64,000 nt of DNA, from positions 310,001-374,000 of the forward strand of contig JAWKWH010000001.1 in assembly GCA_041397625.1 (NCBI GenBank), written 5' to 3'. This DNA comes from JAWKWH01 sp041397625. GTDB lineage: Bacteria > Pseudomonadota > Alphaproteobacteria > Rhizobiales > Rhizobiaceae. Position 1 is the stretch's first letter; each line of letters begins with the position of its first letter. The position numbers and the translations under genes were made by a program. The notes under the pieces were generated by a model. The model was not told the origin of the DNA. It worked only from the letters and a program-made list of their open reading frames with translations, and made no database searches. Below are positions 50,101-57,541 of the stretch, piece by piece.

Positions 50101-50945
50101 AGTTCGAGATCGAAATTCTTGTCGGCCAGTTCCGGCTTGTAGGCATCCCAGCCTGTTTTGTCGATTTCCTCCCGCGTCGCCGTATCGTCCCGCGAAAATC
50201 CGTCAGCGACACTCTCCGAATTCGCGCCATCGAACACGGAAACCTCCGCCCCTGTTTCGCGCGGCGAAGAGGCGACCGTGGACCCTCCAGGGGCTTCCAC
50301 TCCGGACTCGCGAACGACCATGGCGAGCGCATCCTGCGGCGAGGTCGTATAGGGATCGAAGCCGCGATCGCGAAGGAAGGCTGAGACCGCCTTGCCGGTG
50401 CGGCGCCCGGTTTTCCCGTCAGGGCGTCCCGTATCGTAGCCCAGCGCATTCAGGCCCCGTTGCAACGCAAGCACCTGGCTGCGGGTCAGTTCCTCCTGCG
50501 GCGCGGCGTTGTCGCCGGGCGAGGGGGCGGGCGCGGCGGTTGTGGTTCCGCCGGAGTTGAGCAAGGCGGCGAGTTGTTCACGGGTCAGATAACCGGTCGG
50601 CGCAACGCCGATCGATGCCTGGTAGCGCCGGATTGCCGCGCGCGTGCCGTTTCCGGCGACCCCGTCGGGATTGCCGGCATTGTAGCCCAGATTGTTGAGT
50701 GCGATCTGGGCCTGCCGTGTCTGGTTCCGCGAAAGGCGCGGCGTGTTGGAGCGCTGCTGTTGCTGGTTGCGGCGCTGTATTTCGCGCTCGATGATGATTT
50801 TCGCCCCGGTTCCGATCAATCCCTCAAGCAGCCGCCTGCCGTCATTTGCGGATGCCGGCAAAGAACAAAAGGCATTCAGGCAGATAGCGGTCGCGATTGC
50901 CGCTACGGCAAACAATCGGTGCAGTTTCACAAAATTTACCGGCAT
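47199..50945 (-). CDS. Large secreted protein of unknown function with two peptidoglycan-binding domains
   Basis: This 1248-residue protein has a signal peptide (cleavage likely after ASA at residue 33), a short basic/glutamine-rich stretch (RRNQQQQR), and two PG_binding_1-like modules at about 72-132 and 154-212 (ALNNLGYNAGNPDGVAGNGTRAAI, GLNALGYDTGRPDGKTGRRT). About 800 residues that I do not recognise follow, then a C-terminal domain from about 1025 (LGARIGMSLEEAVAAVKQAGY) and a charged coiled tail. No protease, amidase or toxin motif is apparent. Sequence composition looks less GC-rich than its neighbours and codon choice more mixed, which may point to transfer. It stands alone between phaR and a gamma-glutamyltransferase. 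The start ATG has GACGGA immediately upstream; GTG six codons in is an alternative. Confidence 0.7.
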   Translation of the reverse strand: MPVNFVKLHRLFAVAAIATAICLNAFCSLPASANDGRRLLEGLIGTGAKIIIEREIQRRNQQQQRSNTPRLSRNQTRQAQIALNNLGYNAGNPDGVAGNGTRAAIRRYQASIGVAPTGYLTREQLAALLNSGGTTTAAPAPSPGDNAAPQEELTRSQVLALQRGLNALGYDTGRPDGKTGRRTGKAVSAFLRDRGFDPYTTSPQDALAMVVRESGVEAPGGSTVASSPRETGAEVSVFDGANSESVADGFSRDDTATREEIDKTGWDAYKPELADKNFDLELELARRAIHSQPQIIDDDAVVVHWFEEVYPERLGHKAGGPDIARRYYQGTPFERKDVIAEFRRTISATATDEPLKITRSFQASLDTAKFDPTRGIPVFLFDAGVIRAQKKTLGGDRIYTSHIRRTAKMLFDNPPDIAHLPVTDETRAREIAELLGRNRYAKLRLETYLTINQVGAAVIEDSYSGNDLLTDATMDGVALVLYPGHNSEITEPNVLYRWDVASGSAAPAVAGLSAAEFAGWAGIRMVGGNLAVFENDSYSDYRDGGWRHFFDMGQLSANPDMLADDTAALFFGDMVLSNREKAFASQGKELFGGNRSEPGHRNGRNAFNEFEFPEVMQAFRDEYADKIKAHIPAWPLPVVHVTQVSLGDYDHGAGAFPLIFSNDRDRTGISSLNGAALRQARGKWRPERVETGLRSLPDRLEMAPDQARKLVEILATRKKMNNKRAVFIAAFSDARKPEPGIVRTGNRKGERALLFEMTPKRLALFADSGLRQLIREFEIGDGWNPRTLSLSLSGKTLRVDAETATLWRAANVAGFVDDREALIAQLAARKQIERRSERYRSPIPPVLPAPILEGQEEAQTADIDKFAALLKNLSASADFTILVHSEGLNGSLGTDGILNLRLDRTLGYGHWVDNPVFDEGERDAGHEAQLKALYPRAAGYRQIRTPGRGKAYLALRPNPAWFSVTIDTGLRGGSAGDYSGDLYLKVHEARHLADNGSGDAIVFEVEPLKVVFRSQDGHEFTHDVPPAESGGESGYPVSAMDVLGARIGMSLEEAVAAVKQAGYRGTQRKRISSQEYVLGNGLVLYDEAAGNYPHIAFFTKTYDDVERVIGISRYVPDHGAAPEAVVNAFTEKYGAPDGAYRYNGGSAYNAWGDTDVTKKLIQVEGISHECVLYPLRNTTLFDGTSMSVNVYELKKTCGVVLTTFVDDDMYTLLIDTNTVAAEHSRLLTEKQRKQEEAEAKEKAADIKL

Positions 50946-51067
50946 TCCGTCTTTCCGCCCTGTGTCTTGTTCTAGCCTGCATTCCCGTTCCAGTTCACAA
51001 CGGGCGACGGTTGTCTTGCAAGCGGAAATTCAACCTCGGCAGCAGGTTCCGGGCCCTCGGCTTGCCG

Positions 51068-52654
51068 TTACCATCCTCCCGCGTGACCATCCTTGCGCGG
51101 ATCGGAGCCGGCGACGAGGAAGCCGTTCTCCTCGTCGATCATGATCGCCTGTCCGCCGCCGATCGGCATGTCCGCATCGCGAACCTCGTGGCCGCGACGC
51201 CCCAGTTCGGTGCGGCAGGCGGCAGGAATGCCGGCCTCGGCATTGACGATGCCGTCATCGTTCCAGAACAGGCGCGGATGGTCGATCGCCTGTTGCGGGT
51301 CCATGCCGTGATCGACGATGTTGGAGATCACCAGCGCGTGGCCGAGCGGCTGGTAGGAGCCGCCCATGACGCCGAACGGCATCCAGGGACGCCCGCCCTT
51401 CATCGCCATGGCCGGGATGATGGTGTGCATCGGCCGCTTGCCGGGTTTCAGTTCGTTGGGATGGCCTTCCTCCAGCGTGAAACAGCCGCCCCGGTTCTGC
51501 AGTGCGATACCGCTTTTCGGTGTCACGACCTTCGAGCCGAAACCGGAATAAAGCGAGTTGATGAAGGAGACCGCCATGCGGTCGCGATCGACCACGGTCA
51601 GATAGGTTGTGTCGGAGTCGGGTAGCGGCGGCAGCATGAGATCGGCGTTGCGCTTGTCCGGATCGATGCCTCGCGCCAGCGCCGCCGTAAAGTCGTCGCA
51701 AAGAATCTGCGCAGTCGTCGCCGTCATTTGCATTGGATCGGCGACAAGCGCATCGCGCACCGCAAAGGCCGCCCGGGCGATCTCGATCTGCATGTGCAGC
51801 CGGTCGGCGCCATTGGCATCAAGCGCGCCGAACCCGGTCTGGCGCATCAGGTTCAGCATCACCAGCGCGATAATGCCCTGCCCGCTGGGTGGAATTTCCA
51901 GTACGTCGATATCGCCGTAGCGTGTCGAGATGGGCTCGATCCAGTCGGCCGAAACCCGCGCCAGGTCGGCCTCTTCGAGAAAGCCGCCCTGAGCCTGTAT
52001 CGTTGCGGCGATCTCTTCGGCGATTTCGTCGTCATAGATCGCCCGCGATCCTTCCGCGGCGAAGCGCGCCAGCGTGTCGCCCAGCGCCGGAAAACGGAAC
52101 CGCGTTCCGGCCGCCGGCGCCCTGCCGTCGACAAGGCAGTTCGCCGCGCCACCGGCATCTTTCGCCAGATCGCCGGCCGCCCTGGACCAGTCGAGCGCAA
52201 CGCGGTGATGGACGGCAAAGCCGTCCCTCGCATAGGCGATCGCATCGCGGAACAGCCGCTCGAGCGAAAGCGTGCCGAAACGCTCGTGCAGCGCTTCCCA
52301 GGCCTTGGCCGCGCCCGGCACGGTGACCGAATGGGCGCCGGTCTGCGGCATGGCGGCAAAACCGTTGTCGCGGTACCAGGCCGCGTCGGCGTCGGCGGGC
52401 GCCCGGCCGGAGCCGTTCAGCCCGTGTATGGTACCGTCCGGTTCCGACAGAATGACGAAACAGTCGCCGCCGATGCCCGTCATTGCCGGTTCGACCACGC
52501 AAAGGACCGCGGAAGCGGCAAGGGCCGCATCGACGGCGTTGCCGCCTTCCTTGAGTACCGCCAGTGCCGACGAAGTCGCCAGCGGATGCGCGGTCGCCGC
52601 CATGGCGTTCTCGGCAATGACGGGCGAGCGGCCCGGAAGCTGTAGGTTCCGCAT
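51068..52654 (-). CDS. ggt: Gamma-glutamyltransferase
   Basis: This 528-residue Ntn-hydrolase has AVLKEGGNAVDAALAASAVL, MTGIGGDCFVILSEPDG, the predicted autoprocessing threonine in SDTTYLTVVDRDRMAVSFIN, SLYSGFGSKVV, and PFGVMGGSYQPLGHALV near the C terminus. The arrangement is typical for the branch of cytoplasmic or periplasmic GGTs without a signal peptide (N terminus MRNLQLPGRSPVIAENAMAA). It should cleave gamma-glutamyl bonds; glutathione or gamma-glutamyl-amines are both possible. A small membrane-protein gene lies 7 bp upstream. A divergent, shorter homologue lies at 38.2 kb. A signal peptide is not seen. Confidence 0.85.
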   Translation of the reverse strand: MRNLQLPGRSPVIAENAMAATAHPLATSSALAVLKEGGNAVDAALAASAVLCVVEPAMTGIGGDCFVILSEPDGTIHGLNGSGRAPADADAAWYRDNGFAAMPQTGAHSVTVPGAAKAWEALHERFGTLSLERLFRDAIAYARDGFAVHHRVALDWSRAAGDLAKDAGGAANCLVDGRAPAAGTRFRFPALGDTLARFAAEGSRAIYDDEIAEEIAATIQAQGGFLEEADLARVSADWIEPISTRYGDIDVLEIPPSGQGIIALVMLNLMRQTGFGALDANGADRLHMQIEIARAAFAVRDALVADPMQMTATTAQILCDDFTAALARGIDPDKRNADLMLPPLPDSDTTYLTVVDRDRMAVSFINSLYSGFGSKVVTPKSGIALQNRGGCFTLEEGHPNELKPGKRPMHTIIPAMAMKGGRPWMPFGVMGGSYQPLGHALVISNIVDHGMDPQQAIDHPRLFWNDDGIVNAEAGIPAACRTELGRRGHEVRDADMPIGGGQAIMIDEENGFLVAGSDPRKDGHAGGW

Positions 52655-52661
52655 GGCTGTC

Positions 52662-53063
52662 TTACTGGAAATTGATGTCGCGGCCGGCGGCGCGGATCGA
52701 TACGGTGAAGCCGGACAGCACGTCGAACAGCGACAGCGCCATCAGCACGAAGAACAGCGACGTCGCCGCACCCTCGATCAGCAGGAACTCGACCAGGAAG
52801 GCGACGAAGACGAAGGTGGACAACAGGTGGTCGATCACCGAGGCGCTGGACGTGCGCGTCGACTTGATGATCTCGACGAACAGCAGCACCAGGGCGATGA
52901 CCACCAGAAGATCGGCAAGCGTCATCGTCCATGTACCGCCGGACATCATCGGAATGGAGAATATCTCGATGCTCCACGGGCCGGTCTCGCCCGATCCGAA
53001 CACGCCGGCAAGGCCGAGATTGTAGAGGATGAACGGGACGATCATCAGCGGCACTTGAAACAT
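52662..53063 (-). CDS. Four-helix membrane protein of unknown function
   Basis: This 133-residue protein has four hydrophobic segments: near residues 4-20 (VPLMIVPFILYNLGLAG), 46-61 (LADLLVVIALVLLFVEI), 77-93 (LLSTFVFVAFLVEFLLI) and 97-118. I do not recognise the family with certainty. AGGATGATTCCG before ATG at 53063 supports that start over 53072. It is encoded 7 bp before ggt and is likely cotranscribed with it. It lies just after the rpmF terminator. Confidence 0.65.
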   Translation of the reverse strand: MFQVPLMIVPFILYNLGLAGVFGSGETGPWSIEIFSIPMMSGGTWTMTLADLLVVIALVLLFVEIIKSTRTSSASVIDHLLSTFVFVAFLVEFLLIEGAATSLFFVLMALSLFDVLSGFTVSIRAAGRDINFQ

Positions 53064-53136
53064 CGGAATCATCCTGCGTGATTGGTTGCGCCGGCGCATA
53101 ATGTGGTGTGTCGCCCCGAGGTCAAGCGCGGGCAAC

Positions 53137-53163
53137 AAAAAAGGCCGGCGCATGACGCCGGCC
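53137..53163 (-). terminator. Rho-independent terminator of rpmF
   Basis: On the minus strand GGCCGGCG, a 5-nt loop and CGCCGGCC (53143-53163) are followed by six T residues (complement of 53137-53142). This is a strong intrinsic terminator placed 30 bp after the rpmF stop. Confidence 0.9.
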
Positions 53164-53192
53164 CCCGTCGATTTCGGCTGTCGCCGGGGCGA

Positions 53193-53372
53193 CTATTCCT
53201 TGGGTTCGAGCACCTGGCGGCCGCGATACATGCCCGACTTCAGGTCGATGTGATGCGGACGGCGCAGTTCGCCGGAATCCTTGTCCTCGACATAGGTCGG
53301 TTGCTTCAGCGCATCGGCCGAACGGCGCATGCCGCGCTTGGACGGCGTGGTTTTTCTCTTGGGTACAGCCAT
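53193..53372 (-). CDS. rpmF: 50S ribosomal protein L32
   Basis: This 59-residue protein translates as MAVPKRKTTPSKRGMRRSAD at the N terminus, then continues ALKQPTYVEDKDSGELRRPH and ends LKSGMYRGRQVLEPKE. This is a typical alphaproteobacterial L32 without the zinc-binding cysteines found in some other bacteria. GGAGCAGGACAA precedes the ATG. It lies downstream of mtgA on the same strand, a conserved rhizobial pairing as I recall, and ends in the terminator at 53137-53163. Confidence 0.97.
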   Translation of the reverse strand: MAVPKRKTTPSKRGMRRSADALKQPTYVEDKDSGELRRPHHIDLKSGMYRGRQVLEPKE

Positions 53373-53459
53373 TTGTCCTGCTCCGGTCTGTCCGGCGAAA
53401 GCCGTTTTGCCCGCATGGCGGGCTGCAGCGCTTCACCGTCAAGTCATGAAAGTCGCGTG

Positions 53460-53488
53460 CCTATACACCGCCGGACCCCGGTTGACCA
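53460..53488 (-). promoter_or_regulatory. Candidate rpmF promoter
   Basis: On the minus strand TGGTCA (complement of 53483-53488), 17 bases and TATAGG preceded by TG (complement of 53460-53465) form a plausible promoter about 90 bp before rpmF. It sits in the 145-bp gap after mtgA and would give L32 its own expression. Confidence 0.35.
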
Positions 53489-53517
53489 GCACCGGAACGG
53501 AATTTTTTCCGCCACGC

Positions 53518-54267
53518 CTACTTGAAGCAGGCAATGTGGCTCGACGCCTGCCGCACCCGTTTCTGGATGATCGAGGCGAGCTGGTTGAGCTTCCTCGTCG
53601 GCCTGGCCGGATTGCGTGCGATCGGGTTGGGCAGGGTGACCGCCAGAAGCGCCGCCTGCCTCGATGTAAGTTTCGAGGCTGGCCGGCCGAAATGGTGTCG
53701 GGCGGCCGCCTCCGCTCCGTAGACGCCCGGACCCCATTCGACAATGTTGAGATAGATTTCCATGATCCGCTTCTTGGAAAGGATGAGATCGAGCATCAAC
53801 GCCATCGGCGCCTCCAGCGCCTTGCGCAGATAGGAACGGTCCTGCCACAGATAGAGGTTCTTGACCGTCTGCATGGGTATGGTGGAAGCGCCGCGCACCG
53901 GTTCACCATCGAGCGCGTCCCCGATCACCTCGTTGAGCGCGCCGAGATCGATACCGTGATGCGAGCAGAACTGACCGTCTTCCGACATGGTCACCGAATG
54001 GACCAGCACCGGCGCAATATCCTCAAGCTCGACCCAGCGCCGCTCGTAGTCGTTCATCATTACGGTGTCCTTGAGCATCAGCGTCGACACCGGGTGGACG
54101 AAAGGCAGGGCGTAGAGAACGGTAAGCAGTACCGGGAGGAAGGCCAGCGCGGCGACAAGGAAAACAAAACGCATCAGCCATTTGCGCGCGCGCGGAGACG
54201 GGCGGGATTTTCCGCCTGCCTTTGTCGTGCTGCGCGACCCGGCGGCCGCTTTGCGCGCTTTTGCCAA
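53518..54267 (-). CDS. mtgA: Monofunctional biosynthetic peptidoglycan transglycosylase (TTG start)
   Basis: This 249-residue GT51 enzyme has a basic N terminus, one membrane segment (about residues 30-52, FVFLVAALAFLPVLLTVLYA) and the transglycosylase domain. The catalytic glutamate region is SEDGQFCSHHGIDLGAL, with GASTIPMQTVKNLYLW and KRIMEIYLNIVEWGPGVYG following. It polymerises lipid II into glycan strands in the periplasm. No suitable ATG exists in frame near the start. TTG at 54267 has GGAG seven bases upstream and gives MAKARKAAAGS, so it is chosen. It is divergent from the farnesyl diphosphate synthase gene, with 165 bp between. Confidence 0.92.
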   Translation of the reverse strand: MAKARKAAAGSRSTTKAGGKSRPSPRARKWLMRFVFLVAALAFLPVLLTVLYALPFVHPVSTLMLKDTVMMNDYERRWVELEDIAPVLVHSVTMSEDGQFCSHHGIDLGALNEVIGDALDGEPVRGASTIPMQTVKNLYLWQDRSYLRKALEAPMALMLDLILSKKRIMEIYLNIVEWGPGVYGAEAAARHHFGRPASKLTSRQAALLAVTLPNPIARNPARPTRKLNQLASIIQKRVRQASSHIACFK

Positions 54268-54432
54268 AAACCCGCTCCATAGTGGTCGCCCAAGCCCGGG
54301 TGCCGGACCGGCCGGTTGCCGGTCCCGTCTGGCGTCGTCAAGGCAATAATCGTACCGCGTCGCGCATGCAACCGCGCCGTCGGCCGCCGCTTCGGCTTGA
54401 CCGCGATCGAAATTGCCGCCATCGAACCGGCG

Positions 54433-55344
54433 ATGATCGCATATTCCGAATTCACGTCCCTGCTTGCCACCGCCGCCGAACGCACCGATACGCTGCTGGC
54501 CGACCTGTTGACGGCAAAGCCGTTGCCGGGTGAGATCGCCAGGCCCGACCGGTTGCTCGCGGCCATGCGTCACGGCGCGTTGGGCGGCGGCAAACGGTTA
54601 CGGCCGTTCCTGCTGGTGGAGGCCGCAGCGCTTTGCGGCAGCGACGACACGGCGGTGTGGCGCGTGGCCGCCGCACTTGAATGCGTGCACTGCTATTCGC
54701 TGATTCACGACGATCTGCCGGCGATGGACGATGACGACATGCGGCGCGGCCGGCCGACCGTGCACCGCGCCTTCGACGAGGCGACGGCCATTCTGGCCGG
54801 CGATTCACTGCTGACGCTCGCCTTCGACATCATCGCCGCATCCGAGACCGAATTGCCGGACGACCGCAAGACCGCGCTGGTGTCCCTCCTGGCGCGCGCC
54901 GCCGGCGCGGGCGGCATGGCCGGCGGCCAGATGCTGGATCTGCAAGCCGCGTCCGAACGACCGGACGAGGAAGGGGTCATTCGCTTGCAGGCGATGAAAA
55001 CCGGCGCATTGATCCGCTATGCCTGCGAGGCCGGCGCGATGGCCGCCGGCGCGCCGACCGAAAGCCGTGGCAGGCTGGCCGAATTCGGCTCGGCGGTAGG
55101 GCTTGCCTTCCAGCTGGCGGACGATCTGCTCGACGCGACCGGAAATTCCGAGGATCTCGGCAAGGCGGCCGGCAAGGATGCCGCCGCCGGCAAGGCGACC
55201 CTGGTGGCGATGCACGGGCCGGCCTGGGCTCGCCGCCAGCTTGACGGTCTTGTCGATCAGGCCGTCGGCGTGCTCGAACCCTTCGGCCCGCGCGCCGCCA
55301 TGCTGGCGGCCGCAGCGCGCTTCACCGCCTCGCGGATGTCGTGA
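54433..55344 (+). CDS. ispA: Farnesyl diphosphate synthase-type polyprenyl synthetase
   Basis: This 303-residue enzyme condenses IPP with allylic diphosphates to give farnesyl diphosphate. The first aspartate-rich motif is HDDLPAMDDDDMRRGRP and the second is FQLADDLLDATG. GGGKRLRPFLLVEAA binds IPP near residue 50. The extended first motif DDxxxxD fits bacterial short-chain FPP synthases. ATG at 54433 (MIAYSEFTSLL) is in frame; the sequence upstream is poorly conserved and encodes no family signature. Neither xseB nor dxs is adjacent, unlike in gammaproteobacteria. Confidence 0.93.
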   Translation: MIAYSEFTSLLATAAERTDTLLADLLTAKPLPGEIARPDRLLAAMRHGALGGGKRLRPFLLVEAAALCGSDDTAVWRVAAALECVHCYSLIHDDLPAMDDDDMRRGRPTVHRAFDEATAILAGDSLLTLAFDIIAASETELPDDRKTALVSLLARAAGAGGMAGGQMLDLQAASERPDEEGVIRLQAMKTGALIRYACEAGAMAAGAPTESRGRLAEFGSAVGLAFQLADDLLDATGNSEDLGKAAGKDAAAGKATLVAMHGPAWARRQLDGLVDQAVGVLEPFGPRAAMLAAAARFTASRMS

Positions 55345-55354
55345 GGCTCGGGCC

Positions 55355-55693
55355 TCAGCGGCCGTTGATCACCCTGTCGGGAACACCGTTGCGATAGTAG
55401 CGGCGATGGCCGTAATACGGCGGATAAACGACTTGCGGTCCGTAGTAATAGCCCGCCATGCAGGCCTCGTATTGCGGCAATGGCAGGCCGTAACACTGCC
55501 GTCCGTGGCGATGGTAGCGATGATGGCGATGCGCCTGGCTCAGAGCGCCGGCGGTGAACAGGCCGAGTGCGATCGCCGCGGCGATGTCGCGGTCGTGCCG
55601 GCGATGGCGCTTGCCCGCCTCGGCCGATGCCAGAGGGGCGATGGCGATCGCGGCCGTTACGGCTGCCAGAATGGTGGTGCGGATTGGTCTCAT
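55355..55693 (-). CDS. Small secreted His/Tyr-rich protein
   Basis: This 112-residue protein has a signal peptide (MRPIRTTILAAVTAAIAIA, cleavage likely near ASA-EA at residue 24), a second hydrophobic patch (IAAAIALGLFTAGAL) and a tail dominated by histidine, arginine and tyrosine (AHRHHRYHRHGRQCYG, MAGYYYGPQVVYPPYYG). One conserved Cys pair (QCYG, EACM) may form a disulfide. This composition is common among small rhizobial envelope proteins, some of which bind metals; no function is assigned. GGGGAGATCGGACA precedes the ATG at 55693. Direct repeats upstream suggest two-component control. Confidence 0.75.
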   Translation of the reverse strand: MRPIRTTILAAVTAAIAIAPLASAEAGKRHRRHDRDIAAAIALGLFTAGALSQAHRHHRYHRHGRQCYGLPLPQYEACMAGYYYGPQVVYPPYYGHRRYYRNGVPDRVINGR

Positions 55694-55780
55694 TGTCCGA
55701 TCTCCCCGTGGCCCGGAAGGTATGTTGACCGGGCGGCTTCGTGTTCGCGTCGCGAAAGGAACATGCTTAACGATCCCTTT

Positions 55781-55798
55781 CTGAACGCAAGCTGAACG
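55781..55798 (-). promoter_or_regulatory. Tandem CGTTCAG direct repeats before the His/Tyr-rich gene
   Basis: On the minus strand CGTTCAG occurs twice with starts 11 bp apart (complement of 55792-55798 and 55781-55787), about 90 bp before the start codon. Direct repeats spaced one turn apart are the usual layout for OmpR-type response regulators. The regulator is not identified. Confidence 0.45.
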
Positions 55799-55850
55799 GA
55801 AGACTAACACGCCGCAAGCCGGGGCTCGAGGGTCGACCTGTCACATCGCG

Positions 55851-57098
55851 TTACAATCGCGATGATCCGCCGCCGAAGCGGTTGTCTATATAGTCGGCCA
55901 CCATCTGCTGAAACTCCTCGGCGATACGTTCGCCGCGCAGCGTCGCAGCCTTCCTGCCGTCGATGAAGACCGGCGCCGCCGGGCTCTCGCCGGTTCCGGG
56001 CAGCGAGATGCCTATGTCGGCGTGCTTGGATTCGCCGGGGCCGTTGACGATACAGCCCATGACGGCGACCGACAGCGCCTCGACGCCGGGATACTTCTCC
56101 CGCCATTCCGGCATGTTGTCGCGGATATCGGCCTGGATCTTCTCGGCCAGTTCCTGGAACACGGTCGAAGTGGTGCGTCCGCAGCCCGGGCACGCCGCCA
56201 CCACCGGCACGAACTGCCGGAATCCCATCGTTTGCAAAAGTTCCTGCGCCACCTGCACCTCGCGCGTGCGGTCGCCGCCCGGCTCCGGCGTCAGCGAGAT
56301 ACGCACCGTGTCGCCGATGCCCTGCTGCAGCAGGATGCCCATCGCCGCCGACGAGGCGACAATGCCCTTCGAGCCCATGCCCGCTTCCGTGAGGCCGAGA
56401 TGCAGCGCGTGGTCGGAACGCTCGGCAAGCATCGTGTAGACGGCGACGAGGTCCTGCACCTGGCTGACCTTGGCCGACAGGATGATGCGGTCGCGCGCAA
56501 GGCCGATCTCCTCGGCAAGCGCCGCCGACAGCAGCGCCGATTGCACGATCGCCTCATGCGTGACCTGCCGAGCGCTCAGCAGCGCGCCCGCTTCGTGATT
56601 CTCGTCCATCAGCCGGGTCAGCAGTTCCTGGTCGAGCGAACCCCAGTTGACGCCGATGCGCACCGGCTTGTCGTGTCGCATGGCCATTTCGACGATGGCG
56701 GCGAACTGCCGGTCGCGCTTTTCCCTGAATCCGACATTGCCGGGATTGATGCGGTATTTTGCCAGCGCCTCGGCGCAGCCCGGATGGTCGGCCAGAAGCT
56801 TGTGGCCGATATAGTGGAAGTCGCCGATCAGCGGCACGTCGATGCCGAGCCGGTCGAGCCGTTCGCGGATTTTCGGCACGGCGGCGGCGCTCTCGTCGCG
56901 GTCGACCGTGATGCGCACCAGTTCCGAGCCGGCCCGGTTGAGGGCCGCGACCTGCGCCACGGTGGCGTCGATATCGGCCGTGTCGGTATTGGTCATCGAT
57001 TGCACGACGATCGGATTGTCGCCGCCGACGGCCACGCCGCCGACGGCCACGGCGATCGACTTGCGGCGCGGAAATGGCGAGGAATAATAACCGCTCAA
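55851..57098 (-). CDS. ispG: 4-hydroxy-3-methylbut-2-en-1-yl diphosphate synthase (TTG start)
   Basis: This 415-residue iron-sulfur enzyme of the MEP pathway converts MEcPP to HMBPP. It has the N-terminal barrel (VVQSMTNTDTADIDATVAQV, PLIGDFHYIGHKLL, RINPGNVGFREKRD) and the [4Fe-4S] domain with CPGCGRTTSTVF and GCIVNGPGESKHADIG, carrying the three cluster cysteines. No ATG gives a proper N terminus. TTG at 57098 has GGAGATCCTGCC just upstream and yields MSGYYSSPFPRRKS, matching rhizobial IspG. A P450 remnant lies upstream on the same strand. It works in the same pathway branch as the farnesyl diphosphate synthase encoded at 54.4 kb. Confidence 0.95.
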   Translation of the reverse strand: MSGYYSSPFPRRKSIAVAVGGVAVGGDNPIVVQSMTNTDTADIDATVAQVAALNRAGSELVRITVDRDESAAAVPKIRERLDRLGIDVPLIGDFHYIGHKLLADHPGCAEALAKYRINPGNVGFREKRDRQFAAIVEMAMRHDKPVRIGVNWGSLDQELLTRLMDENHEAGALLSARQVTHEAIVQSALLSAALAEEIGLARDRIILSAKVSQVQDLVAVYTMLAERSDHALHLGLTEAGMGSKGIVASSAAMGILLQQGIGDTVRISLTPEPGGDRTREVQVAQELLQTMGFRQFVPVVAACPGCGRTTSTVFQELAEKIQADIRDNMPEWREKYPGVEALSVAVMGCIVNGPGESKHADIGISLPGTGESPAAPVFIDGRKAATLRGERIAEEFQQMVADYIDNRFGGGSSRL

Positions 57099-57175
57099 GG
57101 CAGGATCTCCGGGCCCTTGGATATGGTGACGTCGGAGTGGACCGGCAGGACCGCTTCTGTCAACACCAGCGCCCG

Positions 57176-57394
57176 TCAGCCGGTCGCGACCGGTAGTCGC
57201 GTCAGGGCGCTCATGTCGAAGCGGCGGCGCCACGGAAGCGTATCCGGTTCCGCCGCCGAATGGGTGGTCGTCGGCCACGCCCAGCCGATGATCGGGATCT
57301 TCATCCGCACCAGCGGCCCCCGGCGGCGCAGCTCGGCGAAAACCGGAAACGGATCGCCATGGAAGGCCTGGCCGGTGAGCTGGTTCATGCGCAT
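57176..57394 (-). pseudogene. Cytochrome P450 N-terminal remnant
   Basis: A 72-codon frame begins MRMNQLTGQAFHGDPFPVFA and continues ELRRRGPLVRMKIPIIGWAW and PTTTHSAAE. This resembles the first 50 or so residues of bacterial P450s (DPFPVFxxLRxxGPVVR, then a substrate-strand and W/V-TTxxAA block). After that it runs into PDTLPWRRRFDMSALTRLP and stops. No I-helix, ExxR or haem-cysteine segment follows in any frame before ispG, so most of the gene has been deleted. GAGG lies eight bases before the ATG, so translation could still begin. A genuine short protein is the alternative. Confidence 0.5.
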
Positions 57395-57541
57395 TGAGCG
57401 AACCTCGTTCACCCATGTTAAGGATGGCCGAAGAAAGTGTTCAAGGCATCTGATTCAATCGATTGAGTGCCCCGCCGCGCCATTCCGTTTTGCCGGCACT
57501 TCTGGTATTCGCGGCGCAATATTTTTCATCGGAGGCACGAC

